A DNA stretch of 64,000 nt from Eubacteriales bacterium (GTDB lineage: Bacteria > Bacillota > Clostridia > Oscillospirales > Oscillospiraceae). Position 1 is the first letter of the stretch. Every line of letters starts with the position of its first letter. The notes beneath the pieces were generated by a model, which saw nothing but the letters and a program-made list of their open reading frames with translations, ran no database searches and was not told where the DNA came from. A program made the position numbers and the translations under genes. Shown here one piece after another: positions 52,255-61,532 of the stretch. The stretch is taken from assembly GCA_030536255.1 (NCBI GenBank), contig JAUNQI010000006.1:1-64000 (forward strand). The letters are read 5' to 3'.

Positions 52255-53358
52255 ATGTTCAGTAGTATTAACTCGTGGCTTCGGATCGGTCTGGCAGTCT
52301 TCTTCGCATTTCTGGCAGCATATCTGATGACTCCGCCGGTTAAAAAATTCGCAGAAAGCATCGGAGCAGTAGATCAACCCTCCGCCAGAAGAATCAATGA
52401 TCATCCCGTTCCCAGAATGGGCGGAATAGCGATCCTGTGCGGCTTCATGCTTGGAATGCTTCTGTTCGCAGATCTTACACAGCAGGTCGAAGGAATTATT
52501 ATCGGGGCTCTCATCATTGCAGTGATGGGTGCCATTGATGATATTTTCAATCTGAACCCCTGGGTAAAGCTTCTCGGGCAGGTTGCCGCCGCCGCTGTTG
52601 CTATCGCCTGTGGTGTCGTCGTGGACGGGTTTACAGACTTTGTATCCTTCACCGATACTGTTTTTCTGAGCCGTTTTCCTGCGCTTATTCTCACAATCAT
52701 CTGGATCGTCGGATGTACGAACGCGATCAACCTGATTGACGGGCTCGACGGGCTGGCTGTTGGGATGACAACAATCAGTGCATTTACTCTTTTCTTTATT
52801 TCTCTGCGTGTTTCCGATCTTAATGTTTCTGTTATTCTCGCCTGTCTGATCGGCGCCTGCGCCGGTTTCTGGCCCTTCAACTGGAATCCCGCCAAAATCT
52901 TTATGGGTGACGTCGGATCACAGATGCTCGGTTTTGTTTTGTCTGCCGTATCCGTTATAGGCCTGTTTAAAATGCATGCGCTTGTAACGATGCTTCTCCC
53001 CGTTCTCGCGATGGCAGTTCCTCTGGCAGATACCACGTTTGCAATCATTCGACGACTTCTGAAAGGGCAGAGTCCTTTCCATGCCGATAAAGGTCATTTT
53101 CATCACCGTCTTCTCGCTCTTGGTCTCACGCAAAAGCAGGCGGTTATTGTTCTATACGGGATTTCGATCGTTCTCGGAATGTTTGCCTATCTGATGGTCG
53201 GTTCAACCAGGATGGTAAAGATTATCTGTCTTTTAGTCGCATTCGTTATCGTGACATGTATTGTCGTCTTTGTTTTTAAATTCTATCCCCGTTCCGGGAA
53301 AAGAAAAACAGATTCGATTTCAGTCACAGAAGAGGATGTAAAAATATACAGAAAATAA
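52255..53358 (+). CDS. tagO: Undecaprenyl-phosphate GlcNAc-1-phosphate transferase (TagO/WecA-like)
   Basis: A 367-residue polytopic membrane enzyme with about ten helices. Family motifs are PSARRINDHPVPRMGGIAI, VMGAIDDIFNLNPWVKLLGQ (DD catalytic pair), TNAINLIDGLDGLA, AKIFMGDVGSQMLGF and the cytoplasmic DKGHFHHRLLALGLTQKQAV. It attaches a sugar-1-phosphate to undecaprenyl phosphate, the first step of teichoic acid or other surface polymers. The HHRL loop favours the TagO/WecA type over MraY. A terminator follows. Confidence 0.92.
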   Translation: MFSSINSWLRIGLAVFFAFLAAYLMTPPVKKFAESIGAVDQPSARRINDHPVPRMGGIAILCGFMLGMLLFADLTQQVEGIIIGALIIAVMGAIDDIFNLNPWVKLLGQVAAAAVAIACGVVVDGFTDFVSFTDTVFLSRFPALILTIIWIVGCTNAINLIDGLDGLAVGMTTISAFTLFFISLRVSDLNVSVILACLIGACAGFWPFNWNPAKIFMGDVGSQMLGFVLSAVSVIGLFKMHALVTMLLPVLAMAVPLADTTFAIIRRLLKGQSPFHADKGHFHHRLLALGLTQKQAVIVLYGISIVLGMFAYLMVGSTRMVKIICLLVAFVIVTCIVVFVFKFYPRSGKRKTDSISVTEEDVKIYRK

Positions 53359-53379
53359 CAGTTTCTCAGGCTGCTTTTA

Positions 53380-53409
53380 CCGGGTGCTTTTCAGGCACCC
53401 GGTTTTTTT
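53380..53409 (+). terminator. Terminator after the TagO-like gene
   Basis: CCGGGTGC (53380-53387) pairs with GCACCCGG (53395-53402), seven-base loop, followed by seven T. It insulates trpS-tagO from the heat-shock operon. Confidence 0.93.
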
Positions 53410-53437
53410 GCGAATTTGTAAACATCAAAAATCTCTG

Positions 53438-53491
53438 TTGACAAAGAATATGGTTAATGTTATATTAGCACTCGAAAGAAGAGAGTGCTAA
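53438..53491 (+). promoter_or_regulatory. Heat-shock operon promoter with CIRCE operator
   Basis: TTGACA (53438-53443), 17 bases, TATATT (53461-53466) make a strong housekeeping promoter. The CIRCE element TTAGCACTC-N9-GAGTGCTAA (53465-53491) is a perfect match to the HrcA operator; it overlaps the -10 box and ends directly at the hrcA ATG. The ribosome site must therefore lie inside CIRCE (AAGAGAG). Confidence 0.97.
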
Positions 53492-54580
53492 ATGCCTATC
53501 AGTGAACGTCAAAAAAAGATATTAACAGCGGTAGTTGAAGAATATATCCGAACCGCAGAGCCTGTCGGCAGTAAGATTCTTGCCGCTAATGCCGGTCTTG
53601 GGTGTTCTTCCGCCACGATCCGCAATGAACTTGCATTTCTCGTAAGCCAGGGCTACCTTGAACAGCCGCACACCTCGGCCGGTCGTGTGCCGACTCCTCT
53701 GGGATACCGACTGTACGTCAATGAGCTGATGGAGAAACAGCGGCTTTCCGTTGAAGAGACCTCTGAGCTGAATATGCGGCTCGAGCAGAAGCTGCGTGAG
53801 CTTGACAATACCATCGATGATGTTTCCCGTCTCGCCTCTCAGCTTACAGACTATCCTGCGCTTGCGCTTTCTTCAAGGCCCGGCGTAACGATAAAAAGGT
53901 TTGATATTATTTATGTGGATTCCAATACCTTTATTATTGTCGTAATGCTCAGCAACAACACTGTTAAGAATAAGCTTGTCCGTCTTCCGGTTTCGGCAGA
54001 TGAAGGAATGATCAAACGTCTCTCAGCACTGTTCAATGCCTCATTTACCGGAATATCCGATGCCGATATTACTCCTGTTCTAATCAGTTCGACGGAGCGT
54101 GCGGCGGACGATACTATCGGAATCACATCTGTAATCGCCGCTTTTGCAATCGAAGTTCTTACTGAAACTTCCACCCCCTCTGCTTTCATTACCGGAGAAA
54201 ACCGGCTCCTTAATCAGCCGGAGTTCCGGGATCCAGACAAGGCCCACAAGCTTATGAATTACCTTTCCGGCGGAGGAAATATACTTTCTCCCGGAAATGT
54301 TCCGGAAGACGTTAATGAGGTTCGTGTCCTGATAGGACCCGAAAACGTCGCCGAGGAACTCAAGGATTCCAGCGTGATCGTTGCAACGTACGACGCCGGA
54401 GACGGGACTAAAGGGCTTATCGGCGTTGTTGGTCCTACAAGAATGGACTATTCGCTTATAGCATCAAAGCTGAGTTTTCTTGCTCAGGGACTTTCCAAAC
54501 GACTCGGAGGCAATGCCTCCCCGGTTCAGGGAATGCATAACAAGTTAATAATTAAGGGAGATGATTCCGATAAACGATAA
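53492..54580 (+). CDS. hrcA: Heat-inducible transcription repressor HrcA
   Basis: A 362-residue repressor that binds CIRCE and is kept active by GroEL in known systems. The N-terminal winged helix has RQKKILTAVVEEYIRTAEPVGSK and SSATIRNELAFLVSQGYLEQ, and SAGRVPTPLGYRLYV follows. The C-terminal dimerisation part holds LIGVVGPTRMDYSLIASKL. It represses its own operon through the operator immediately upstream. Confidence 0.97.
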   Translation: MPISERQKKILTAVVEEYIRTAEPVGSKILAANAGLGCSSATIRNELAFLVSQGYLEQPHTSAGRVPTPLGYRLYVNELMEKQRLSVEETSELNMRLEQKLRELDNTIDDVSRLASQLTDYPALALSSRPGVTIKRFDIIYVDSNTFIIVVMLSNNTVKNKLVRLPVSADEGMIKRLSALFNASFTGISDADITPVLISSTERAADDTIGITSVIAAFAIEVLTETSTPSAFITGENRLLNQPEFRDPDKAHKLMNYLSGGGNILSPGNVPEDVNEVRVLIGPENVAEELKDSSVIVATYDAGDGTKGLIGVVGPTRMDYSLIASKLSFLAQGLSKRLGGNASPVQGMHNKLIIKGDDSDKR

Positions 54581-55202
54581 AGAAAACGAAATCCTCGAAG
54601 AGACGCAGGCAGAGGACACTGTCTCAGAAGAAACTTCTCAGGAAGAACCCATTGAAGTAATTGAAGAAGACGAGGTTCCCATTCAGGAGGAAGCCGAAGA
54701 AGAAAAACCTTCAAAAAAGGACAGGCGGCAGAAAAGAGAAGAAAAAAAAGCCGCAAAGGAATCGGAAAAGCTGGCCGCAAAGGATGAAGAGCTTGCAATT
54801 CTGAATGACAAATATCTTCGCGTATGTGCGGAATATGATAATTTCCGCAAGCGCAGTCAGAAAGAAAAGGATTCTCTCTACGGAGACATCCGGGCAAGTG
54901 TTATAACCAGTTTCCTTCCGGTATACGACAATCTCGTAAGAGCCCTTGACACAAAAACAGAAGATGAAGCCTATGCCAAAGGCGTAGAGATGATCATGAA
55001 TCAGTTTAATACCACTCTGGAAAAGCTCGGGGTCGAGGAAATCCCTGCTCTGGGTGAGAAATTCGATCCCACCATCCACAATGCCGTTATGCATGTAGAT
55101 GACGATTCAAAGGGTGAGAATGAGATCGTTGAGGTATTCCAGAAGGGGTTTAAGATCGGCGACAAGATCATTCGGTTTGCCATGGTCAAAGTTGCCAACT
55201 GA
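54561..55202 (+). CDS. grpE: Nucleotide exchange factor GrpE
   Basis: A 213-residue co-chaperone releasing ADP from DnaK. The N-terminal 65 residues are very acidic (Glu-rich), followed by a coiled coil. The core signature KYLRVCAEYDNFRKRSQKEK and the beta domain with GEKFDPTIHNAVMHVDDD and FQKGFKIGDKIIRFAMVKV are clear. It overlaps the end of hrcA by 20 bases; the ribosome site AAGGGAG touches the ATG directly, an unusually short spacing. Confidence 0.95.
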   Translation: MIPINDKENEILEETQAEDTVSEETSQEEPIEVIEEDEVPIQEEAEEEKPSKKDRRQKREEKKAAKESEKLAAKDEELAILNDKYLRVCAEYDNFRKRSQKEKDSLYGDIRASVITSFLPVYDNLVRALDTKTEDEAYAKGVEMIMNQFNTTLEKLGVEEIPALGEKFDPTIHNAVMHVDDDSKGENEIVEVFQKGFKIGDKIIRFAMVKVAN

Positions 55203-55241
55203 AATTGTTTAAAATATTAGGTTATATAAAGGAGAAAAATT

Positions 55242-57089
55242 ATGGGTAAAATTATTGGTATTGACTTAGGAACAACCAACAGCTGTGTATCAGTTCTCGA
55301 AGGCGGCGAAGCCGTTGTTATTCCCAATGCGGAAGGCGCACGCACCACTCCGTCCGTCGTTGCATTTTCCAAGACCGGTGAGCGTATGGTAGGCCAGGTT
55401 GCAAAGCGTCAGGCTGTTACCAATCCCGACCGCACCATTTCCTCCATCAAGCGTGAGATGGGTTCCAACTACAAAGTTACTGTTGACGCCAAAGCATATA
55501 CTCCTCAGGAAATTTCCGCCATGGTACTTCAGAAGCTGAAAGGCGATGCCGAAGCATACCTCGGCCAGACTGTGACCGAAGCCGTTATTACTGTTCCCGC
55601 ATACTTCACTGATGCCCAGCGTCAGGCTACCAAGGATGCCGGAAAAATCGCAGGACTTGAAGTAAAGCGTATCATCAATGAGCCGACTGCTGCAGCTCTC
55701 GCATACGGCCTTGATAAGGAAAATGATCAGAAGATCATGGTTTACGACCTCGGCGGCGGTACCTTTGATGTTTCTGTTCTCGAAATCGGTGACGGCGTTA
55801 TTGAAGTTCTTGCAACTGCCGGCAATAACCGCCTCGGCGGTGATGACTTCGACGAATGCATCACAAAGTATCTTGTTGATGAATTCAGAAAGAGCGAAGG
55901 CGTTGACCTCAGCTCTGATAAGGTTGCAATGCAGCGTCTGCGCGAAGCAGCCGAAAAGGCAAAAATTGAGCTTTCCGGCGTAACATCCAGCAACATCAAT
56001 CTTCCTTATATCACTGCTGATGCAACCGGACCGAAGCATCTTGATGTAACTCTTACCAGAGCAAAGTTCAATGAACTCACCCATCACCTCGTAGAAAAGA
56101 CTGTTGGTCCCGTTAAGCAGGCTCTCAGCGATGCAGGTCTTTCCGCAAGCGAGCTTTCAAAGGTTATTCTCGTCGGCGGTTCTTCCCGTATTCCCGCTGT
56201 TCAGGAAGAAGTTAAGAAGCTTACCGGCCAAGAAGGCTTCAAGGGAATCAACCCTGACGAATGCGTTGCAATCGGTGCTGCAATCCAGGGCGGTGTTCTT
56301 TCTGGTGATGTTGAAGGCATCGTTCTCGTTGATGTAACTCCTCTTTCTCTCGGAATTGAAACACTTGGCGGCGTATGCACCAGACTCATTGACCGCAATA
56401 CTTCCATTCCTACCAGAAAGAGCCAGATTTTCTCCACTGCAGCTGACAATCAGACCAGCGTTGAGATCAACGTTCTGCAGGGTGAGCGTGAGATGGCAGC
56501 ATATAACAAGAGTCTCGGCAAATTCCATCTTGACGGAATCGCTCCGGCACGCCGCGGCATTCCTCAGATTGAAGTTTCTTTTGATATTGATGCCAACGGT
56601 ATCGTAAATGTTTCCGCAAAGGATCTCGGAACCGGTAAAGAGCAGCATATCACCATCACCTCTTCCACCAACATGAGCAAGGATGACATTGACAAAGCTG
56701 TTAAGGAAGCTGAGATGTATGCGGCAGAGGATGCAAAGCGCAAGGAAGAGATCGACACCCGCAACCAGGCCGATCAGATGGTATATCAGACGGAGCAGAC
56801 TCTCTCCGAGCTCGGCGATAAAATTGATCCCGCTGACAAGGGTGAAGTTGAATCCAAGCTCTCTGCTCTGAAGACGGCGCTCTCCGGAACAGACACCGCT
56901 TCCATCAAGAGTGCGACTGAAGACCTCACTAAGGCTTTCTACAAGATTTCCGAGAAGATGTATCAGGCAGCCGGCGGTGCGCAGGGCGGTGCAGGTTTTG
57001 ATCCCAACGCAGCTGCAGGCCAGGCCGGAGGAGATCCGCAGTACTACGATGCAGACTTTACTGAAGTCGTTGATGATGACAAGCAGTAA
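55242..57089 (+). CDS. dnaK: Chaperone DnaK (Hsp70)
   Basis: A 615-residue Hsp70 of the Gram-positive type. ATPase motifs: [50 protein letters not shown] and [15 protein letters not shown]. The substrate-binding domain begins [13 protein letters not shown], and the protein ends in a Gly/Ala/Gln-rich tail. Like other Firmicutes it lacks the extra loop near the N-terminus found in Gram-negative DnaK. The ribosome site AAAGGAG is strong. Confidence 0.98.
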   Translation: MGKIIGIDLGTTNSCVSVLEGGEAVVIPNAEGARTTPSVVAFSKTGERMVGQVAKRQAVTNPDRTISSIKREMGSNYKVTVDAKAYTPQEISAMVLQKLKGDAEAYLGQTVTEAVITVPAYFTDAQRQATKDAGKIAGLEVKRIINEPTAAALAYGLDKENDQKIMVYDLGGGTFDVSVLEIGDGVIEVLATAGNNRLGGDDFDECITKYLVDEFRKSEGVDLSSDKVAMQRLREAAEKAKIELSGVTSSNINLPYITADATGPKHLDVTLTRAKFNELTHHLVEKTVGPVKQALSDAGLSASELSKVILVGGSSRIPAVQEEVKKLTGQEGFKGINPDECVAIGAAIQGGVLSGDVEGIVLVDVTPLSLGIETLGGVCTRLIDRNTSIPTRKSQIFSTAADNQTSVEINVLQGEREMAAYNKSLGKFHLDGIAPARRGIPQIEVSFDIDANGIVNVSAKDLGTGKEQHITITSSTNMSKDDIDKAVKEAEMYAAEDAKRKEEIDTRNQADQMVYQTEQTLSELGDKIDPADKGEVESKLSALKTALSGTDTASIKSATEDLTKAFYKISEKMYQAAGGAQGGAGFDPNAAAGQAGGDPQYYDADFTEVVDDDKQ

Positions 57090-57132
57090 TCCTTCGTTAT
57101 TTGCAGATCCATTAAGAATTAACTTATAACTA

Positions 57133-57163
57133 AAAGGGGAGAGGAAAAATTCCTCTTCCCTTT
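57133..57163 (+). promoter_or_regulatory. dnaK-dnaJ intergenic hairpin
   Basis: A 14 bp stem (57133-57146 with 57150-57163, one G-U pair) closes an AAA loop, directly before the dnaJ ribosome site AGGAG. There is no T run, so it is not a standard terminator. It may protect the dnaK 3' end or be a processing point that keeps DnaJ below DnaK. Confidence 0.6.
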
Positions 57164-57173
57164 AGGAGCGTAT

Positions 57174-58319
57174 ATGGCAGAAAAAAGAGATTATTATGAA
57201 GTACTCGGCGTATCCAAAACCGCAACGGCTGACGAAATAAAAAAGGCATACCGTAAGATTACAAAGGAGAACCATCCCGATCTTCATCCCGGCGACAAGG
57301 CCTGCGAAGAGCGCTTCAAGGAAGCTAATGAAGCTTACGAGGTTCTCTCAGACGAAGAGAAACGCAGAAAATACGACCAGTTCGGTATGGCTGCATTCGA
57401 TCCCAACTCCGGCTTTGGAGCGGGCGGATTCGGCGGAGGATTTGACTTTGGAGATCTCAGCGATCTGTTCGGAGGCATAGGCGATATTTTCGGCGGCGGT
57501 TTCGGTGGTTTCGGCGGTTCAAGAAGAGCTGATCCGAATGCTCCTCGCAAAGGCAGCGATGTCCGGGCGGATCTGACCATTTCCTTTGAAGAAGCAGCTT
57601 TCGGTTGCCAGAAGGAAGTCACTGTTCCCATAATTGAACAGTGTTCCGACTGTAAAGGCAACGGCTGTGCTCCCGGAACAACGCCTGAAATCTGCCCGGA
57701 CTGCAAAGGCTCCGGTCAGACTGTTACACAGCAGCGCACTCCGTTCGGTATGGCTCAGTCTGTGGGCCGCTGCTCAAGATGCGGCGGAACGGGAAAAATC
57801 ATTCACCAGCCCTGTAAAACATGCAAGGGTATGGGAAATATTCGCCGTCAGCATAAGATTTCCGTTAAGGTTCCTGAAGGAATCGATGACGGGCAGGCCC
57901 TTCCCATGAGAGGGAAAGGAAACGCCGGCGCCAATAACGGCCCTGCCGGAGATCTTTATGTCTCTATTTCTGTTCGTCCGCATGAGATATTTGAACGTGA
58001 AGGAACCAGCGTTTATATTGTTCAGGATATCAGCTATGCTGAGGCAGCACTCGGTGCGGATATTGAAGTCCCGACGCTTGACGGAAAGGTAAAGCTTACC
58101 ATCCCCGAAGGCACTCAGCCCGGCGCGGTATTCCGCCTCAAAGGGAAGGGAATTCCCTATCTTAACGGGAAAGGTGCACGCGGTGATCAGTTCATCACTG
58201 TAAATCTGGCCGTTCCCAAGAAGCTGACGAATGAGCAGAAGGAACTTCTCAGAAAGTTTGCTGCATCTATGGGCTCCTCCACGGTTAAGGCCGGCGGAAT
58301 TTTCGGTAAGAAGAAATAA
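57174..58319 (+). CDS. dnaJ: Chaperone DnaJ (Hsp40)
   Basis: A 381-residue type I DnaJ. The J domain (1-70) has the HPD motif in ENHPDLHPGDK. A Gly/Phe-rich linker follows (about 76-120). The four zinc repeats CxxCxGxG-type are CSDCKGNGC, CPDCKGSGQ, CSRCGGTGK and CKTCKGMGN. The C-terminal domains contain GDLYVSISVRPHEIFEREG and RLKGKGIPYLNGKGARGDQ. It stimulates DnaK. Confidence 0.98.
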   Translation: MAEKRDYYEVLGVSKTATADEIKKAYRKITKENHPDLHPGDKACEERFKEANEAYEVLSDEEKRRKYDQFGMAAFDPNSGFGAGGFGGGFDFGDLSDLFGGIGDIFGGGFGGFGGSRRADPNAPRKGSDVRADLTISFEEAAFGCQKEVTVPIIEQCSDCKGNGCAPGTTPEICPDCKGSGQTVTQQRTPFGMAQSVGRCSRCGGTGKIIHQPCKTCKGMGNIRRQHKISVKVPEGIDDGQALPMRGKGNAGANNGPAGDLYVSISVRPHEIFEREGTSVYIVQDISYAEAALGADIEVPTLDGKVKLTIPEGTQPGAVFRLKGKGIPYLNGKGARGDQFITVNLAVPKKLTNEQKELLRKFAASMGSSTVKAGGIFGKKK

Positions 58320-58324
58320 CGCGT

Positions 58325-59290
58325 ATGAAGCTCATTGCTCCCGATTATTATTCTTCTTTTTCCTGTATTGCCGGTAAATGCAGAAACAGCTGCTGTATCG
58401 GCTGGGAAATCGATATTGACGAGTATACCGCTGAGTATTATAGAACTCTCAGCGGTGATCTCGGCATCAAACTGAAAAACTCTATTGCAGAAGGTCCCTC
58501 AGGATCTTCTTTTATTCTCTCCGAAGAAGAACGATGCCCCTTTTTAAACAGAGAAGGGCTTTGCGATATCATTCTCCAGCTCGGGGAGGATTCGTTATGC
58601 CAGATATGCAGCGATCATCCAAGATTCAGAAATTACTTTTCAGACAGAACAGAAATTGGGCTCGGCCTGTGCTGTGAATCGGCAGCTCATCTGATCCTTA
58701 CAAAGAAAGAAAAAACCCATCTTACGATGATCTGCGACGATAAATGTGGAGAAGCGCTTTCAAAATCTGACGCCGATGCTCTGGAAATGCGTGATAAGCT
58801 GATTGAAATTGCCCAGCAGCGGGAAATAGGTATCCTCTCCAGAATTAAAAAAATTCTTTTCTGTTTTGCATCCGAAACAACCTCCGCCTGCATTCCGGCA
58901 TCCCGAATGCTGACACTTGAACAGTTAAACAGCTCATGGACGGACCGGCTTCTCCGGCTAAATGAATACGAAAAGGGAAATAAGCAGTTGGATCTGTCCG
59001 AGTTTGATCAGATTTTCAGGCAATACGCAACGGTTTTTGAGCAGTTTCTTGTCTATCTTCTTTTCAGACATTTCCCCGATGCTGTACAGTCCGAAAGGCA
59101 ACGGGAATACCTGCTTTTCATCGTTTCCTCCGTCATTCTAACGGCAAGAATGCTAAAAGTGTCCTGTTCTGCAGCTAATAATTTCTCCTGTGTGGAAGAA
59201 CTGACAGACATAATCAGAGAATGGTCTGCTGAAATAGAATATTCCGATGAGAATATTGAAAAGCTTCTTTTCTTTTTTGAAGACAAATAA
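58325..59290 (+). CDS. FliB-like cysteine-rich protein (flagellin lysine-N-methylase family)
   Basis: A 321-residue protein with the FliB layout: YSSFSCIAGKCRNSCCIGWEIDIDEYT at the N-terminus, EEERCPFLNREGLCDI and EDSLCQICSDHPRFRNYF, then LGLCCESAAHLI. The many conserved cysteines suggest a metal or iron-sulfur cluster. FliB methylates flagellin lysines in Salmonella, but no flagellar gene is seen here and homologues occur in non-motile Firmicutes, so the substrate is open. It begins 5 bases after dnaJ without its own strong ribosome site, implying coupling to the chaperone operon. Confidence 0.78.
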   Translation: MKLIAPDYYSSFSCIAGKCRNSCCIGWEIDIDEYTAEYYRTLSGDLGIKLKNSIAEGPSGSSFILSEEERCPFLNREGLCDIILQLGEDSLCQICSDHPRFRNYFSDRTEIGLGLCCESAAHLILTKKEKTHLTMICDDKCGEALSKSDADALEMRDKLIEIAQQREIGILSRIKKILFCFASETTSACIPASRMLTLEQLNSSWTDRLLRLNEYEKGNKQLDLSEFDQIFRQYATVFEQFLVYLLFRHFPDAVQSERQREYLLFIVSSVILTARMLKVSCSAANNFSCVEELTDIIREWSAEIEYSDENIEKLLFFFEDK

Positions 59291-59331
59291 AATTCGATCA
59301 ATTCCAATACAAGAAAACTGAGGTTTGCTTC

Positions 59332-60054
59332 ATGAACAGAATAAAAGTACTCCTGTGGGACATAGACGGTACCGTCTTGAATTTCAAAGCCGCCGAAAAA
59401 GCTGCCGTTCGTAAAGGATTCCGGAACATGTCTCTCGGAGAATGCACCGATGAAATGATATCCGTTTATTCCGATATTAACGACAAATACTGGCAGCTTC
59501 TCGAGAAAGGAGAACTGGCCAAGCCGGAGATCCTGGTTTACAGATTCAGAGATTTCTTTATACAGTACGGAATCGATCCTAATCTTGCTGATTCATTTAA
59601 TGCACAGTATCAGTATGACCTCGGAGATACAATCTGTTTCAACGATAACGCGTATGAATTGCTCAAATCTCTCGGAAAAGAATATCGGATGTTTGCCGTT
59701 ACAAACGGAACCGCTCATGCACAGCATAAGAAGCTGACTCTTTCCGTCCTGATCGATATTTTCGATGATTATTTCATATCTGATGAAATAGGTTATGAAA
59801 AACCTTCAAAAGAGTATTTTAATGCGGTCTTTAACAGTATCCGAATAAAATTTGATTTTTCTCCCGATGAGGCAATGATCATCGGAGATTCTCTGACAAG
59901 TGACATTACAGGCGGAATCAATGCCGGGATCAGAACCTGCTGGTATAATCCGGGATTCCTGAAAAACACGCATGATCTTCCTGTTGACTTTGAGATACGT
60001 AATTTAAATGAAATATGGCAGATCCTATCTGCCTGCGGAGGGAAAGATGACTGA
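59332..60054 (+). CDS. HAD-family pyrimidine nucleotidase (YjjG-like)
   Basis: A 240-residue haloacid dehalogenase-type phosphatase. Motif I is LLWDIDGTVLNF, motif II AVTNGTAHAQ, motif III with GYEKPSKEYFNAV and motif IV IIGDSLTSDITGGINAGI. The pattern fits YjjG/YfnB nucleotidases, which remove phosphate from non-canonical pyrimidine nucleotides. It is 41 bases after the FliB-like gene and overlaps the aminopeptidase gene by eight bases. Confidence 0.87.
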   Translation: MNRIKVLLWDIDGTVLNFKAAEKAAVRKGFRNMSLGECTDEMISVYSDINDKYWQLLEKGELAKPEILVYRFRDFFIQYGIDPNLADSFNAQYQYDLGDTICFNDNAYELLKSLGKEYRMFAVTNGTAHAQHKKLTLSVLIDIFDDYFISDEIGYEKPSKEYFNAVFNSIRIKFDFSPDEAMIIGDSLTSDITGGINAGIRTCWYNPGFLKNTHDLPVDFEIRNLNEIWQILSACGGKDD

Positions 60055-61378
60055 AACAACTGAGAAAAACTCCTGCCGGGAAGCGGAGGAACTGATAAAT
60101 TTCATCCGGAAAAGTCCGACAGCTTTTCATACTGTCAGCACAATTAAAGCTATGCTCGACGAAAACGGATTCACTCAGCTTTTTGAAGAAAATGAATGGG
60201 CTCCCGCTCCTGGCAATAAATACTACGTCATTCGCAACTGCTCCAGCATCATTGCTGTTTCTGTCGGCAGCTGTCTGCAGAATCCTTCTTTCCAGATAAC
60301 GGCGTCTCACAGTGACTCTCCGTTATTTAAAGTAAAGGAGAATGCTATCCTTAAAACGAAAGAGAAATATGCCCGTCTTAACACAGAGGGATACGGAGGA
60401 ATGATCTGCTCCTCCTGGCTTGACCGTCCCCTTTCTCTCGCCGGAAGAGCTGTAGTCAAAAATGGATCAAAATTTGAATCCAGGTTGTTCAATATTGACC
60501 GGGATCTCCTTCTGATACCAAATGTTGCCATTCATATGAACCGGAGCGTTAATGAAGGGACTTCTTTCAACAAGCAGACAGATATGCTCCCGCTGTTCAG
60601 TACTTCTCTTCCGTCCGAAGAGGATTTTAAAAAGATGATTGCAGATGAGCTCGGAGTCCTCCCGGAACAGCTTTACGGTTCCGATACGTTTCTGTATTGC
60701 CGGTCAGCTCCTTCTGTATGGGGCAAGGATAATGAATTTATATCCTCTCCCAGACTCGACGATCTTCAGTGTGTCTTCTCTTCCCTGCTTGGTTTTCTAA
60801 ACGGGAAGAACGAAAAGAATATCAATGTATTTGCATGCCTTGACAATGAAGAAGTCGGTTCCGGTACAAGGCAGGGCGCCGCATCTACTTTTCTTCCTGA
60901 TGTGCTCGGAAGGATTTCTCAGGCGGTTTTCCGCGAAAAGGAAGGATATTACCGCGCCGCATCTTCCGGGTTCATGCTCAGCTGTGACAACGCCCATGCA
61001 GTTCATCCGAACCATCCGGAAAAGACGGATGATACCAACTGCGTGTATATCAATGAAGGAATCGTTCTGAAATCCCATGCCGGGCAGAAATATACAAGCG
61101 ATGCCGTCGGAATGGCTGCCTTCAGAGAAATCTGTAAAAGGGCAGATGTTCCTGTACAGGTTTTTGCAAATCGCTCTGACTCAGCCGGTGGGAGCACACT
61201 TGGAAATATTGCTATGGGACAGATTTCCATGTGCTGTGTTGACGTCGGACTTCCCCAACTGGCAATGCATTCCTCTTATGAGACAGCCGGGGTCAAAGAT
61301 ACGTCTTTCATGATACGCGCTGTTAATGAATTCTATAACAGCCATTTTGAGGTATCGGGGGACTCTTTCTCTGTCTGA
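60047..61378 (+). CDS. M18 family aminopeptidase
   Basis: A 443-residue zinc aminopeptidase. Metal-site and active-site motifs: ITASHSDSPLFKVK, FACLDNEEVGSGTRQGA, LSCDNAHAVHPNHPEK and RSDSAGGSTLGNIAMGQ. The family (aspartyl aminopeptidase, ApeB) trims N-terminal, often acidic, residues in the cytoplasm. The ATG at 60047 is chosen for GGAGGGAAAG upstream; it overlaps the HAD gene by eight bases. Last gene before a strong terminator. Confidence 0.93.
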   Translation: MTETTEKNSCREAEELINFIRKSPTAFHTVSTIKAMLDENGFTQLFEENEWAPAPGNKYYVIRNCSSIIAVSVGSCLQNPSFQITASHSDSPLFKVKENAILKTKEKYARLNTEGYGGMICSSWLDRPLSLAGRAVVKNGSKFESRLFNIDRDLLLIPNVAIHMNRSVNEGTSFNKQTDMLPLFSTSLPSEEDFKKMIADELGVLPEQLYGSDTFLYCRSAPSVWGKDNEFISSPRLDDLQCVFSSLLGFLNGKNEKNINVFACLDNEEVGSGTRQGAASTFLPDVLGRISQAVFREKEGYYRAASSGFMLSCDNAHAVHPNHPEKTDDTNCVYINEGIVLKSHAGQKYTSDAVGMAAFREICKRADVPVQVFANRSDSAGGSTLGNIAMGQISMCCVDVGLPQLAMHSSYETAGVKDTSFMIRAVNEFYNSHFEVSGDSFSV

Positions 61379-61432
61379 ATCGGATATTATTTTTGGTTCG
61401 TGTATCTGTACCAATACTGTTTTACCTCTTGA

Positions 61433-61486
61433 AAAAAGAGAAGCTCTTATGACTGTTTTCAGCCGTAAGAGCTTCTCTTTTTCTTT
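61433..61486. terminator. Bidirectional terminator
   Basis: A perfect 17 bp stem (61433-61449 with 61466-61482) with A-run and T-run flanks on both sides and a 16-base loop. It ends both the dnaJ-side transcript (+) and hflK-hflC (-). Confidence 0.92.
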
Positions 61487-61532
61487 TTAATTTTGTTTAA
61501 CTTTAATCCATTTTCACTTTATCCGGAAACTA

